This document shows positions 26,436 through 35,477 of a stretch of 64,000 nt of DNA, piece after piece. The position numbers and the translations under genes were made by a program. Source of the stretch: Aquimarina sp. RZ0 (lineage in GTDB: Bacteria > Bacteroidota > Bacteroidia > Flavobacteriales > Flavobacteriaceae); assembly GCF_008370685.1 (NCBI RefSeq), contig NZ_VTZU01000022.1:1-64000 (forward strand), read 5' to 3'. The stretch's first letter is position 1, and every line of letters starts with the position of its first letter. The notes under the pieces are model-generated. The model was not told where the DNA came from and searched no databases. It saw only the letters and a program-made list of their open reading frames with translations.

Positions 26436-27230
26436 CTATGACATAGCAAATGTCACTTTATATCCTTCATTATTACGAATATTAAACACTGTATCATCTT
26501 CAAAGATTAAATATTGACCTTTTATTCCTTTTAGAACTCCAGTGTATTCCGGTGTTTTTTCAAGATTTAAACTTTTTAATTTGCCTGGATATTGAAATAC
26601 CGGAAAATCAAGTGTAGTTTCTTTATTACTACTGATATAATATTCTTTTACTTCATCCGGAATAAATTCTTGAAGCCTATCCCTATATGTTATTAAATCT
26701 GCATCTTCGATTTCATTTTTAAGCATTTTTCGCCAGTTCGTTTTGTCTGCAACATGAGCTTTTAATGCGACCTCTGTAATCCCTGCCAAATATCTATTTG
26801 GAGTCTCTACAATCTCTATAGCCTCATGCGCACCCTGATCAATCCAACGCGTAGGAACTTGAGACTTCCTGGTTACTCCCACCTTCACATTGCTAGAATT
26901 TGCTAAATATACTATATGCGGTTGTAACTGAGCCCTTTTCTCATAGTCCAGATCTCTGTCTTCAACCCCCAAATGAGCAGTACTCAATTCTGGTCGCATC
27001 ACCCAATCCCCTACCTGAGGCTGGTTATAAAAGTCATCATAGCAATACCCCTGTCTATAAATTTTCTTATTCTTTCCACACGCCAAACATTGATATCCTA
27101 TAAATTTAATATGAAGCGTTTTATTCAATAATTGGTTCATATGAATAAAATCAGATTCAAAAACCAAATAGTATTGAATTGGTGTTCCTATCTCTGTCTG
27201 CATCTTAGTTAGCACTCCCTGATATTGCAT
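26436..27230 (-). CDS. DUF2797 family protein
   Basis: 264 residues. It shows a small Cys cluster (YQCLACGKNKKI then QGYCYDDF) near residue 50, then CxH-free conserved stretches such as HIVYLANSSNVKVGVTR and RWIDQGAHEA, which are hallmarks of DUF2797. The role is unknown; the Cys pairs suggest a zinc site. The gene runs toward lysE and is divergent from the GH3-like gene, with about 125 nt between the starts. Confidence 0.88.
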   Translation of the reverse strand: MQYQGVLTKMQTEIGTPIQYYLVFESDFIHMNQLLNKTLHIKFIGYQCLACGKNKKIYRQGYCYDDFYNQPQVGDWVMRPELSTAHLGVEDRDLDYEKRAQLQPHIVYLANSSNVKVGVTRKSQVPTRWIDQGAHEAIEIVETPNRYLAGITEVALKAHVADKTNWRKMLKNEIEDADLITYRDRLQEFIPDEVKEYYISSNKETTLDFPVFQYPGKLKSLNLEKTPEYTGVLKGIKGQYLIFEDDTVFNIRNNEGYKVTFAMS

Positions 27231-27354
27231 AAAAAATTTAGTTATAAGTTATAATCATAAAAAGAATGTAATTATTTTTACTATTTTAGTTTTTAATGAA
27301 AGTCAACCACACAGTCAAATTAATACTAATTACCGCCTAAAGATACATCAAAAA

Positions 27355-28887
27355 ATGCCAATCCCTTTAGTAAATTCTATTGCCAGCTGGTTTTTAAAAA
27401 AACGTTTTCATCAGATAGAACTTTTTCTTCGATACCCCAATGAAGTACAACTGGAGTTATTACACACACTGCTGGAAACTGCTAAACATACAGAAATTGG
27501 CAAAACCTACGATTTTCTTTCCATACATAGTTATGAAACCTTCAAAGAGCGTGTTCCTATAAGATCTTATGAGGAATATGAACCTATGATCGAGAGAAGC
27601 CGTCTGGGAGAACAAAATATTTATTGGCCTACTTCCATTAAATGGTTTGCCAAATCCAGCGGAACTACAAATGCCAAAAGTAAATTTATTCCCGTAAGCC
27701 AGGAGTCACTGGAGGATTGCCATTATGCTGCAGGTAAAGATCTATTGTGCATGTATCTAAACAACAATGAAAATTCTAAACTTTTTACTGGAAAAAGCCT
27801 GCGTCTAGGAGGTAGCAAAGAATTATACGAAGAAAATGGGACTTCGTTTGGAGATTTATCAGCCATCATTATCGATAATATGCCTTTTTGGGCAGAATTT
27901 AGCTCTACTCCTAGTAATGAAATCTCTTTGATGAGTGATTGGGAAACAAAAATGACGGCAATTGTACATGAAACTATTCAGGAAAATGTGACAAGTCTTG
28001 CCGGAGTACCTTCATGGATGCTTGTTTTATTAAACCAGGTATTAGAAACCACAGGGCAAGAACATCTTTTTCAGATATGGAATAATCTAGAAGTCTATTT
28101 TCATGGAGGGGTAAGTTTTGAACCCTATATTGATCAATATAAAAAAATCCTTCCGGAAAACTCTTTTAAATATTATGAAATCTACAATGCATCTGAAGGT
28201 TTTTTTGCAATTCAGGATTATAATGATTCCTCTGAACTACTACTCATGCTGGATTATGGTATTTTTTATGAATTTATTCCCATGGAAACTTATGGAACCA
28301 ATAAGCAACAGGTTATCCCACTCAGTGAAGTCGAAATCGGGAAAAATTATGCTGTTATCATCACAACAAATGCAGGATTATGGAGATATAAAATTGGTGA
28401 TACCGTTCGTTTTACCTCTGTGTCTCCCTATAGAATAAAAGTATCTGGCAGAACCAAACACCATATAAATGCTTTTGGAGAAGAACTTATTATTGAAAAT
28501 GCAGAAGAAGCACTCAGAAAAACAACAAAAGAAACCAATAGTGAAATAGTAGATTATACGGCTGCTCCTATTTTTATGGAAGGAAAAGAAAAAGGCGCAC
28601 ACGAGTGGATGATCGAATTCAAAAAACATCCCGAAAACCTAAAACAGTTTATCAAAATCCTTGATCAAAATCTACAAGAAATCAATAGTGATTATGAAGC
28701 CAAGAGGCATAATAACACGACACTAAATATACTACAGATTAATATCGCCAGGCAACATTTGTTTTATGATTGGTTAAAGAAAAACGACAAATTAGGTGGT
28801 CAACATAAAATTCCCAGACTATCGAATACTCGAAAATATCTAGAAGAATTACTAGAATTAAACAAAATAAATTCTTTTACCCCTTAA
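27355..28887 (+). CDS. GH3-like acyl-adenylate/amido synthetase family protein
   Basis: 510 residues, the usual length for bacterial GH3-like proteins. Seen are the phosphate-binding loop region WFAKSSGTTNAKSKFIP, the EFSSTPSNEISLM segment, YYEIYNASEGFFAIQD and the hinge region LWRYKIGDTVRFTS. Plant GH3 enzymes join amino acids to acyl hormones through an adenylate; the bacterial substrates are not known. It stands alone, with a REP-like repeat after its stop. Confidence 0.9.
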   Translation: MPIPLVNSIASWFLKKRFHQIELFLRYPNEVQLELLHTLLETAKHTEIGKTYDFLSIHSYETFKERVPIRSYEEYEPMIERSRLGEQNIYWPTSIKWFAKSSGTTNAKSKFIPVSQESLEDCHYAAGKDLLCMYLNNNENSKLFTGKSLRLGGSKELYEENGTSFGDLSAIIIDNMPFWAEFSSTPSNEISLMSDWETKMTAIVHETIQENVTSLAGVPSWMLVLLNQVLETTGQEHLFQIWNNLEVYFHGGVSFEPYIDQYKKILPENSFKYYEIYNASEGFFAIQDYNDSSELLLMLDYGIFYEFIPMETYGTNKQQVIPLSEVEIGKNYAVIITTNAGLWRYKIGDTVRFTSVSPYRIKVSGRTKHHINAFGEELIIENAEEALRKTTKETNSEIVDYTAAPIFMEGKEKGAHEWMIEFKKHPENLKQFIKILDQNLQEINSDYEAKRHNNTTLNILQINIARQHLFYDWLKKNDKLGGQHKIPRLSNTRKYLEELLELNKINSFTP

Positions 28888-28891
28888 AAAA

Positions 28892-28970
28892 AACTATCTC
28901 AGGACAAGTCGAGGGCATTTATTGAAAAAAATATTTCAATTCTGAGACAAACCCCGGAACATTTAAATCT
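28892..28970. repeat. REP-like degenerate repeat, two tandem units
   Basis: It aligns with 3863-3940. The first unit ends GTCGAGGGCATTTATT and the second reads TCTGAGACAAACCCCGGAAC then ATTTAAA. It begins a few bases after the GH3-like stop. The rest of 28888-29137 shows no gene. Confidence 0.5.
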
Positions 28971-29138
28971 CGATTATTAAGTTAATAATTGACTTTTTTA
29001 TGGACAAAACACACTATTTACATGTCAGAATATGTGGTTTTACCGTATAAATATAAGGTCAAAAACACTGTTTTTTTCAAAATTTTGAGTATTTCATCCT
29101 CTAAAAAAAACTCTTGATCTAAAAAATAAAAAATATCT

Positions 29139-29168
29139 TTTGGGTAGGTTATTTTCATATTAACTTTG
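29139..29168 (+). promoter_or_regulatory. Bacteroidota promoter (TTTG-N18-TAnnTTTG)
   Basis: TTTG at 29139-29142 and TAACTTTG at 29161-29168 match the two elements recognised by the Bacteroidota primary sigma factor. Transcription should begin near 29175, which rules out the TTG at 29177 as a practical start and supports ATG 29207. Confidence 0.7.
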
Positions 29169-29206
29169 TTTTCAGTTTGTTACAAACCACCTCAAGTTCC
29201 CAAAAT

Positions 29207-29551
29207 ATGAAAAAATTACTGTTAAATTGTATTTTCGTCTTATCGTCTGTAGTCATTGTTGCACAAGAAATTAGAAGCACTAGTACAGGAGACACTTTGG
29301 TTAATGAAAATGTATATCAACAAACAAAGTTTTCTAAAACACCAACATTAATCACAGAGGAAAATACATCTATTAAAGTTGATAAAATATGTTATGGAGA
29401 AATATCTAAGGTAACTTATTATGAAGCATTAATTTCTCAAAATGGTTTTGACATCAACCTAAAAAATAGTTCAGATCTTGTTATTAAAAATACAGAAGCA
29501 ATACTATCGAATAAAAAAGACATGATCCGCTACTCAGTAAATGACCAATAA
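29207..29551 (+). CDS. Small secreted protein of unknown function
   Basis: 114 residues. Signal peptide MKKLLLNCIFVLSSVVIVAQ, then a polar beta-type chain (EIRSTSTGDTLVNENVYQQ, KVTYYEALISQNGFDINLK). No family was recognised. ATG 29207 places the signal peptide at the very N-terminus and lies about 30 nt downstream of the predicted transcription start. Confidence 0.65.
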   Translation: MKKLLLNCIFVLSSVVIVAQEIRSTSTGDTLVNENVYQQTKFSKTPTLITEENTSIKVDKICYGEISKVTYYEALISQNGFDINLKNSSDLVIKNTEAILSNKKDMIRYSVNDQ

Positions 29552-29779
29552 ATTTAGACTCATAAAAACACTAACTTAATTTATTATTATAAATAATGTG
29601 TATAATTTATAAAAGAATATCTTGACTTTTTTTGTCCGTAAATATCATGTTCAACACAGTGGTTTATTATTTTTAAATCACTGTAACCTACCAAGGCAAT
29701 GCTATGAAAAATCACTTCATTATTACAACAGAAGCCAAAATTTATGACTTGAAGCCAAAAGTCTAAGATGTGTTCAATT
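29552..29779 (+). ncRNA. Possible small RNA or untranslated tail before a strong terminator
   Basis: No convincing protein-coding gene fits here; the longest plus-strand frame near the end is 20 codons (29704-29766, beginning MKNHFIITTEAK). The stretch ends in a very strong terminator at 29780. It is either the long 3' end of the secreted-protein transcript or an independent small RNA. No known RNA family was recognised. Confidence 0.25.
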
Positions 29780-29817
29780 AAAAGCTCCGTTGATTCTTCA
29801 ACGGAGCTTTTTTGTAT
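29780..29817 (+). terminator. Strong intrinsic terminator
   Basis: AAAAGCTCCGTTGA (29780-29793) pairs perfectly with TCAACGGAGCTTTT (29798-29811) around a TTCT loop, followed by TTT. It ends plus-strand transcription ahead of the inverted foldback element. Confidence 0.88.
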
Positions 29818-29833
29818 CAATATAAAGGAGTAA

Positions 29834-29993
29834 TACGATTTATAACTAAAAATTTCGCATATTCATCGTTTCTTTTTCCTTTCTACTTCGTTTAAAAAAT
29901 AAACCGTAGCTATAGCTATGCTTGATTTTTTTGCCTTGCATAAAGAAAAAATAATTCAATGAATTTATACGAATTTTTTAATCACAAATCGTA
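29834..29993 (-). mobile_element. 160-bp foldback (MITE-like) element, copy 3 (inverted)
   Basis: Reverse complement of 4097-4256 over all 160 bases as read. The flanks are TAA on the left and TTA on the right, so a 3-bp direct duplication is not evident here, unlike in copies 1 and 2. It lies 8 nt beyond the clpX stop codon, so a clpX transcript that reads through would carry the hairpin. Confidence 0.8.
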
Positions 29994-30001
29994 TTAAATT
30001 A

Positions 30002-31234
30002 CTAAGAGACTGCTTTTAATTTATTAATTGTAGACCTATTCAATTTTTTTTCAGCATAGTCTTTAGAGACTCTAAATTCAGTTTCTTCACTTTCTGGAAG
30101 CTCATACATTGCATCTGTCAATATTGCTTCGCATAATGATCGCAATCCTCTTGCACCCAACTTATACTCTACTGCCTTTCCTACTATATATTCCAACGCT
30201 CCTTCTGTGATAGAAAAATTGATATTATCCATCTCAAAAAGCTTTTTGTACTGCTTAATAATAGCATTTTTTGGTTCTGTAAGAATCGCTCTTAAAGTAC
30301 TGGTATCCAAAGGATCCATGTGAGACAATACAGGAAGCCTTCCTATAATCTCGGGGATAAGCCCAAAATCTTTTAAATCCTTAGGAATAATATATTGCAA
30401 CAGGTTATCTTTCTCTATAGTATCTTCATTTTTTGAAGCACTAAAGCCCATAGCCTGCATATTTAAACGTTTCTGAATTGCATTTTCGATTCCATCAAAA
30501 GCTCCTCCTGCAATAAACAGAATGTTTTCTGTATTAACTTCTATAAATTTTTGATCAGGATGCTTACGACCTCCTTTTGGTGGAACATTTACCACAGTTC
30601 CTTCGAGAAGCTTCAGTAATGCTTGCTGCACTCCTTCTCCAGATACATCTCTTGTTATACTCGGGTTATCACTCTTTCTCGCTATTTTATCTATTTCATC
30701 AATAAATACAATACCTCTTTGAGCTTTTTCGAGATTATAATCTGCTGCCTGTAACAAACGAGTGAGAATACTTTCTACATCCTCTCCAACATATCCTGCT
30801 TCTGTAAGTACTGTAGCATCAACTATTGCCAAAGGCACATTCAGCATTTTAGCAATTGTTTTAGCAATCAAGGTCTTTCCGGTTCCTGTTTGCCCCACCA
30901 TAATGATATTACTTTTCTGAATCTCAATATCATCATCTGTATGTGGCTGCAACAGACGTTTGTAGTGATTATAAACAGCTACAGACATTACTTTTTTGGT
31001 AAATTCCTGACCAATAACATATTCGTCAAGAAATTTCTTAATAGCCATTGGTTTACGAAGCATTAATTCATTACTAAGTTCACCTGTTTCTTCATCCTTG
31101 GCTTCTTCTACTACTATACCGTGTGCTTGTACAATACAACGGTCACAAATATGAGCATCCAAGCCTGCTATTAATAAATTAGTTTCAGGTTTTTTCCTTC
31201 CACAAAACGAGCATTCTAAGTCTTCTTTCGGCAT
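30002..31234 (-). CDS. clpX: ATP-dependent Clp protease unfoldase ClpX
   Basis: 410 residues. The N-terminal zinc domain has two CxxC pairs (CSFCGRKK and HICDRC). The AAA+ domain has Walker A GQTGTGKT, the pore loop EAGYVGED, Walker B IVFIDEID and an RKH-type loop (GGRKHPDQ). A GF loop for ClpP docking reads MQAMGFSAS. It unfolds tagged proteins and feeds them to ClpP, encoded just upstream with an 81-nt gap. Confidence 0.98.
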   Translation of the reverse strand: MPKEDLECSFCGRKKPETNLLIAGLDAHICDRCIVQAHGIVVEEAKDEETGELSNELMLRKPMAIKKFLDEYVIGQEFTKKVMSVAVYNHYKRLLQPHTDDDIEIQKSNIIMVGQTGTGKTLIAKTIAKMLNVPLAIVDATVLTEAGYVGEDVESILTRLLQAADYNLEKAQRGIVFIDEIDKIARKSDNPSITRDVSGEGVQQALLKLLEGTVVNVPPKGGRKHPDQKFIEVNTENILFIAGGAFDGIENAIQKRLNMQAMGFSASKNEDTIEKDNLLQYIIPKDLKDFGLIPEIIGRLPVLSHMDPLDTSTLRAILTEPKNAIIKQYKKLFEMDNINFSITEGALEYIVGKAVEYKLGARGLRSLCEAILTDAMYELPESEETEFRVSKDYAEKKLNRSTINKLKAVS

Positions 31235-31315
31235 AATTATCTAATTCAAATATACTATCTATCTAACTTCAATTAGAAAGACATATTTTATATCTCTTAA
31301 TACTCTGAGATATAG

Positions 31316-31990
31316 TTATTCTCTTTTTAAAATTTCATCTATCATTCCATAATCAAGAGCTTTATCAGCTTTCATCCAATAATCTCTATCACTGTCTTCA
31401 TAAACTTTGTCGTAAGACTGTCCGGAATGTTTCGATATGATTTGATATAATTCTTCTTTTAATATCAAAATCTCACGAGCAGTAATCTCTATATCACTTG
31501 CTTGTCCTTGCGCTCCACCAAGTGGTTGATGAATCATCACTCTACTATGTGGCAATCCAGAACGTTTTCCTTTTTCTCCTGCACACAACAATACAGCCCC
31601 CATAGATGCTGCCATCCCAGTACAAATAGTAGCTACATCCGGTTTTATGAATTGCATCGTATCATAGATCCCTAAACCGGCATAAACACTTCCTCCGGGT
31701 GAATTGATATAAATTTGTATATCCTTGGTAGAATCTACACTCTCCAAAAATAAAAGTTGAGCTTGTATAATATTAGCAACCTGATCATTAATCCCAGTAC
31801 CTAAAAAAATGATCCGATCCATCATTAAGCGAGAGAACACATCAAAAATAGCAACATTCATTTGACGTTCTTCTATGATATTAGGAGTCATCCCCACAGG
31901 ATACATACTACTAATGATATTATCATAATAATTACTACTGATTCCGTGATGCTTTGTAGCGTATTTTTCGAATTCTTTACCGTAGTCCAT
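31316..31990 (-). CDS. clpP: ATP-dependent Clp protease proteolytic subunit
   Basis: 224 residues. Catalytic Ser129 in GMAASMGA and His154 in MIHQPLGG are present, with the oxyanion segment INSPGGSVYAG. The N-terminal extension of about 30 residues before VGMTP is typical of Bacteroidota and may be removed by self-processing. Standard tig-clpP-clpX gene order. A tig terminator upstream suggests that clpP-clpX can be a separate unit. Confidence 0.98.
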   Translation of the reverse strand: MDYGKEFEKYATKHHGISSNYYDNIISSMYPVGMTPNIIEERQMNVAIFDVFSRLMMDRIIFLGTGINDQVANIIQAQLLFLESVDSTKDIQIYINSPGGSVYAGLGIYDTMQFIKPDVATICTGMAASMGAVLLCAGEKGKRSGLPHSRVMIHQPLGGAQGQASDIEITAREILILKEELYQIISKHSGQSYDKVYEDSDRDYWMKADKALDYGMIDEILKRE

Positions 31991-32017
31991 ATTTTCTTTT
32001 TCTGAAATTTAATTTTT

Positions 32018-32052
32018 ATAAAAAAAGCGTTAACCAAGTCATGGTTTAACGC
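32018..32052 (-). terminator. Terminator after trigger factor
   Basis: On the minus strand GCGTTAAACC (32052-32043) pairs with GGTTAACGC (32035-32027) with one bulge, followed by a T-run. It lies between tig and clpP, so clpP-clpX expression needs read-through or its own promoter. Confidence 0.75.
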
Positions 32053-32090
32053 CCTAAATATAAGTATAAAATCCTAGTAGCTAAAGCAGA

Positions 32091-33416
32091 TTATTTGTAA
32101 ACTTCTTTTACAAATTCATCAAAACTCAACTCCTTAGTTTCTAAGGTAACGTTATCTTTATAGTAAGCCAATAATTTCTGACTCATTAGCTGTTCAGAAA
32201 TTCTTTTTACCTCATCCTGATTTGACAATATTCTAGCAGCGATTTCCTCTAGTTCTTTATCTTCTGGCGACATTTGACCATATTGAGCCATCTGTCCTTT
32301 AATCAAATCCTTAGCAAAATCTTTTAATTCTTCAAATGTAACCTGAAGGTTATTATCATTAATAATTTTTCCTTCTATTAATTGAAAACGTAATCCTTTT
32401 TCACTCTTTTCGTATTCATCCTTTGCTTCATCTTCTGTAAGAGGTTTTTCGCCTGTAGCTTGTATCCACTTCTTCAGAAACTCAGCTGGTAAATCAAATT
32501 TGGTGTTCTCTAAAATACTTTCTGTAACACTATTGAGCAACTGCTGATCTGATTGTTGCACGAATTGACTTTCTGCATCTTTTTTAATTCTTTCTTTCAA
32601 TTCTGTTACACTTGTAATCGTATCTTTCCCGAATAACTTATCAAAAAGATCCTGATCCAAATCTGCTAACTCTTGCGTATTGATTTCTGAGATCGTAAAT
32701 GCTACCTCAATATCCTCCAACTCTTGAATATCATCCTGACTAATTTTTAAGGCATTCATCAAGTCTTGATCATTTTCAAAAAGTTCTTTTGTCTGCAATG
32801 CAAGCACATCCCCTACGCTAGCTCCTATGAAAATCGATAGATTTCCTTTTCCTTTTATTTTTTCAAGTTCGATTGTTGCTTGATTATCAATTCCTTTTTC
32901 TTCATTTGCAAAAACACCATTTACAGTATCACCTTTCTCTACAGTATCTTTTGCTACCAGTTTCCCGTATTGCTTCTGCATAGTTTTGATCTGGTTATCA
33001 ATCATTTCTTCTGTAGCAACGATCTTATAATGCGTAATAGCTTCAGCTCCATTAAGAACAACTTCAAATTTTGGAGCTAACCCTAACTCAAACTCAAAAG
33101 AATAATCCTCTGTATCCCAATCAAAACTTTCCTGTTCTTTGGGTAATGGATTTCCCAAGACGTCCAATTTTTCTTCTGTGAGATATTTATTTAAAGCATC
33201 TTGTAATAATTTATTTACCTCGTCAACCAATACTGCTTTTCCATATTGTTTTTTCACCAACCCCATAGGAACATGACCTTTTCTAAAACCGGGAATGTTA
33301 GCGTTTTTACGATAATCCTTAAGAATGTTTTCTACTTTATCACTATAATCTGCTTTTGTGATATCTACCGTTACCACAGCATTTAAATCGTCTACTTGCT
33401 CTTTTGAAATATTCAT
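32091..33416 (-). CDS. tig: Trigger factor
   Basis: 441 residues, normal length. The N-terminal ribosome-binding signature reads IPGFRKGHVPMGLVKKQYG. The C-terminal helical chaperone arms are present. The central peptidyl-prolyl isomerase domain is poorly conserved, as is common in this phylum. It binds nascent chains at the ribosome exit. Gene order tig-clpP-clpX supports the call. Confidence 0.95.
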   Translation of the reverse strand: MNISKEQVDDLNAVVTVDITKADYSDKVENILKDYRKNANIPGFRKGHVPMGLVKKQYGKAVLVDEVNKLLQDALNKYLTEEKLDVLGNPLPKEQESFDWDTEDYSFEFELGLAPKFEVVLNGAEAITHYKIVATEEMIDNQIKTMQKQYGKLVAKDTVEKGDTVNGVFANEEKGIDNQATIELEKIKGKGNLSIFIGASVGDVLALQTKELFENDQDLMNALKISQDDIQELEDIEVAFTISEINTQELADLDQDLFDKLFGKDTITSVTELKERIKKDAESQFVQQSDQQLLNSVTESILENTKFDLPAEFLKKWIQATGEKPLTEDEAKDEYEKSEKGLRFQLIEGKIINDNNLQVTFEELKDFAKDLIKGQMAQYGQMSPEDKELEEIAARILSNQDEVKRISEQLMSQKLLAYYKDNVTLETKELSFDEFVKEVYK

Positions 33417-33449
33417 TATCTCTGCTTTTTTGTACTAAAAATCGGGTTG

Positions 33450-33480
33450 CAAAAGTAAGACTTTTTTATCTCTTGACAAA
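33450..33480 (-). promoter_or_regulatory. Promoter of tig (TTTG-N19-TAnnTTTG)
   Basis: On the minus strand TTTG (33480-33477) is followed after exactly 19 nt by TACTTTTG (33457-33450), a near-ideal Bacteroidota primary promoter. The tig start follows at 33416. Confidence 0.8.
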
Positions 33481-33502
33481 GTTTTAATTTACTGAAAAAC
33501 AG

Positions 33503-33850
33503 TTAGTTTTTATCTTTCTTCAAAATAGAGTATAATATAGATTGAAACACAGATAATAACACACTAAATATCAACGCCCACAACCAACCACTAACACCAA
33601 AACCTGACACAAAATGATCTGCTATAAGTATAATCGCTGCATTAATTACTAATAAGAATAATCCCAACGTTATAATCGTCACAGGAAGCGTTAGTATAAT
33701 TAATAAAGGTTTGACAATTGCATTGAGCACTGATAATACTACCGCTACTATGAGTGCACTAATATAACTATCAACTCCAACACCCGGAAGAATTTTAGCC
33801 AATACCACTACCGCAATAGCGCTCAAAATCATTTTTAATATAAACTGCAT
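33503..33850 (-). CDS. Phage_holin_4_2-like (DUF, PF04020) small membrane protein
   Basis: 115 residues, almost entirely hydrophobic, with three to four membrane helices. It has the family features IVKPLLIILTLPVTIITLGLF and SGFGVSGWLWAL. The family name comes from similarity to a mycobacteriophage holin, but members are widespread chromosomal proteins of unknown role. No phage genes lie nearby. Confidence 0.85.
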   Translation of the reverse strand: MQFILKMILSAIAVVVLAKILPGVGVDSYISALIVAVVLSVLNAIVKPLLIILTLPVTIITLGLFLLVINAAIILIADHFVSGFGVSGWLWALIFSVLLSVFQSILYSILKKDKN

Positions 33851-33946
33851 AATTCATTGGTTTAGATTAATGATTAAATTACTAAAAAAACAAAAACCCA
33901 CTAAATAAAATTAGCAGGTTTCAATTATTTTAAAAAATATTTTTTT

Positions 33947-35470
33947 CTAATTCACTTCATTACTTACAGTAACAGTCCCAAAATCCCCGGGGTTCACTAC
34001 TGGCAGCGTAGCTCCATATGTAGCTTCAATTGCTTCAATAACAAGATTTGTCACCAAGGCGTGTGCTCTAGGCGTAGGGTGCAAACCGTCTAAAGAAAAC
34101 CCACCTCCAGACGCAAAAGTAGACGTAATTAAACCTCCATCAAAAGGAATACCTCCATCGGCTGCTTGTGCTAAAACTGATTTTACATCTACAAAAGCTA
34201 ATCCAATAGCTTCTGCCACCTCGCGAATAGTCGTATTATATGCAGTTTGCGCATTAGAAATTGCTTCTTGCTCAGCAACAGTTAAAACATCTTTATCCCC
34301 AAGAGGAACCGACACTCCTGTAACTGCAGAACCATCACCAATAAGATCCACACCGATATTGCCTGATGAAGTCAACGGAATCAAATCTTGTGGGGTTGCC
34401 TGCCTTAACTGAGATAAAACACTTGCTGTCTGTGGGTCTAGATTAAAGGGAGGTCCTTGTATTGCCATAGAAATATCTGTTAATGCTTCATCAGTTATTG
34501 TTACAAAATTTTGTCCCGCAACAAAATTAATTTGTCTTTCTGTAACTTCTGTCATTGTAATCAAGCCAAATTGAGCTAAACCTGGAAGAATTTGAGTATT
34601 ATATGCTTCAAATCTTGCATTTAAAAAAGCTGCAGTCGCAGCATCTAATGGTATCGCATTCGCAGGCACCGTAGTAAAAAATGGCAAAGAAGTAACATCT
34701 GGTAAATTTAATAATGCTCCTTTGGCCCCTCCTGATGTTAGTGCGCCAACCAATTGTCGGTATACCCCATCAAATGCTTCATTATTCGTAATATCATCAG
34801 CCCCGTAATTTGCAGGATTCATCTCCCCCGTTACGTTATGATCTACTCCAACACCGCCGGAAGTAGCATAACTAAGAATATCATTATTGCCAATCCATAA
34901 TGTAAAAAATGTAGGACTCTGTCCTACTGCATCTCCTATAACGGTAGCATTTGCTCCACTGGCAAATCGTCCAAAATAAGGATTCAGTGCTGCATAGCCT
35001 TCAAATCCTAAGTGGTAACTTTTTGCTCCGGGAACTCCCAGATTACCAAAAGAGCTACCCGTATTAATATTATTTGCAGCACTCGTTGTAGGTGTTCCAG
35101 AAAGTCTTGCAGGGCCTACCGCAGCTCCATCAGCATCAAAAACTAACACAAACCTGTTAGGCAACGTATCTGCTCCAGGAATCAACATTCCTCCTGTATT
35201 ATCCGCCATTAATGGTTGTGTAAATTCACCACCACCGACCAGCGCAAATTGCTGAGATAATATATTAGGAAATGAATTTTCTTGTCCCGTTATATATAAT
35301 CCTCCATCAGCAAAACCTGCTGTAAGAGAATTTCCTACCGATACAAATTTTGAAAAATCGGCTTCTCCACTAGAATACACTCCTTCATCATCAATCGGCG
35401 TATCAAATTCCGGCTCACACGCTATTATACCTAATGCCAGAACTGCTAAATATTTTATAGTATTTCTCAT
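33947..35470 (-). CDS. SGNH/GDSL-hydrolase-like outer-membrane lipoprotein
   Basis: 507 residues. The signal peptide ends in the lipobox GIIAC. Block I reads SVGNSLTAGFADGG (GNSL in place of GDSL), with LWIGNNDIL as block III and LDGLHPTPRAHALV as block V, which supply the Ser, Asn and Asp/His positions. Such lipoproteins are encoded beside FadL-type porins in Bacteroidota; here the porin gene is 7 nt upstream. Together they may handle hydrophobic esters at the outer membrane (inference). Confidence 0.88.
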   Translation of the reverse strand: MRNTIKYLAVLALGIIACEPEFDTPIDDEGVYSSGEADFSKFVSVGNSLTAGFADGGLYITGQENSFPNILSQQFALVGGGEFTQPLMADNTGGMLIPGADTLPNRFVLVFDADGAAVGPARLSGTPTTSAANNINTGSSFGNLGVPGAKSYHLGFEGYAALNPYFGRFASGANATVIGDAVGQSPTFFTLWIGNNDILSYATSGGVGVDHNVTGEMNPANYGADDITNNEAFDGVYRQLVGALTSGGAKGALLNLPDVTSLPFFTTVPANAIPLDAATAAFLNARFEAYNTQILPGLAQFGLITMTEVTERQINFVAGQNFVTITDEALTDISMAIQGPPFNLDPQTASVLSQLRQATPQDLIPLTSSGNIGVDLIGDGSAVTGVSVPLGDKDVLTVAEQEAISNAQTAYNTTIREVAEAIGLAFVDVKSVLAQAADGGIPFDGGLITSTFASGGGFSLDGLHPTPRAHALVTNLVIEAIEATYGATLPVVNPGDFGTVTVSNEVN

Positions 35471-35477
35471 CTTTGTA

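Noticed and set aside
29177..29206. TTG start upstream of the small secreted protein
   Set aside because: It sits at the predicted transcription start; ATG 29207 puts the signal peptide at the N-terminus.
29587..29820. 77-codon minus-strand frame
   Set aside because: It crosses the strong terminator and shows no family features; probably chance.
33503..33850. Holin-like gene as a sign of a prophage
   Set aside because: Family is widespread on chromosomes and no phage genes adjoin it.
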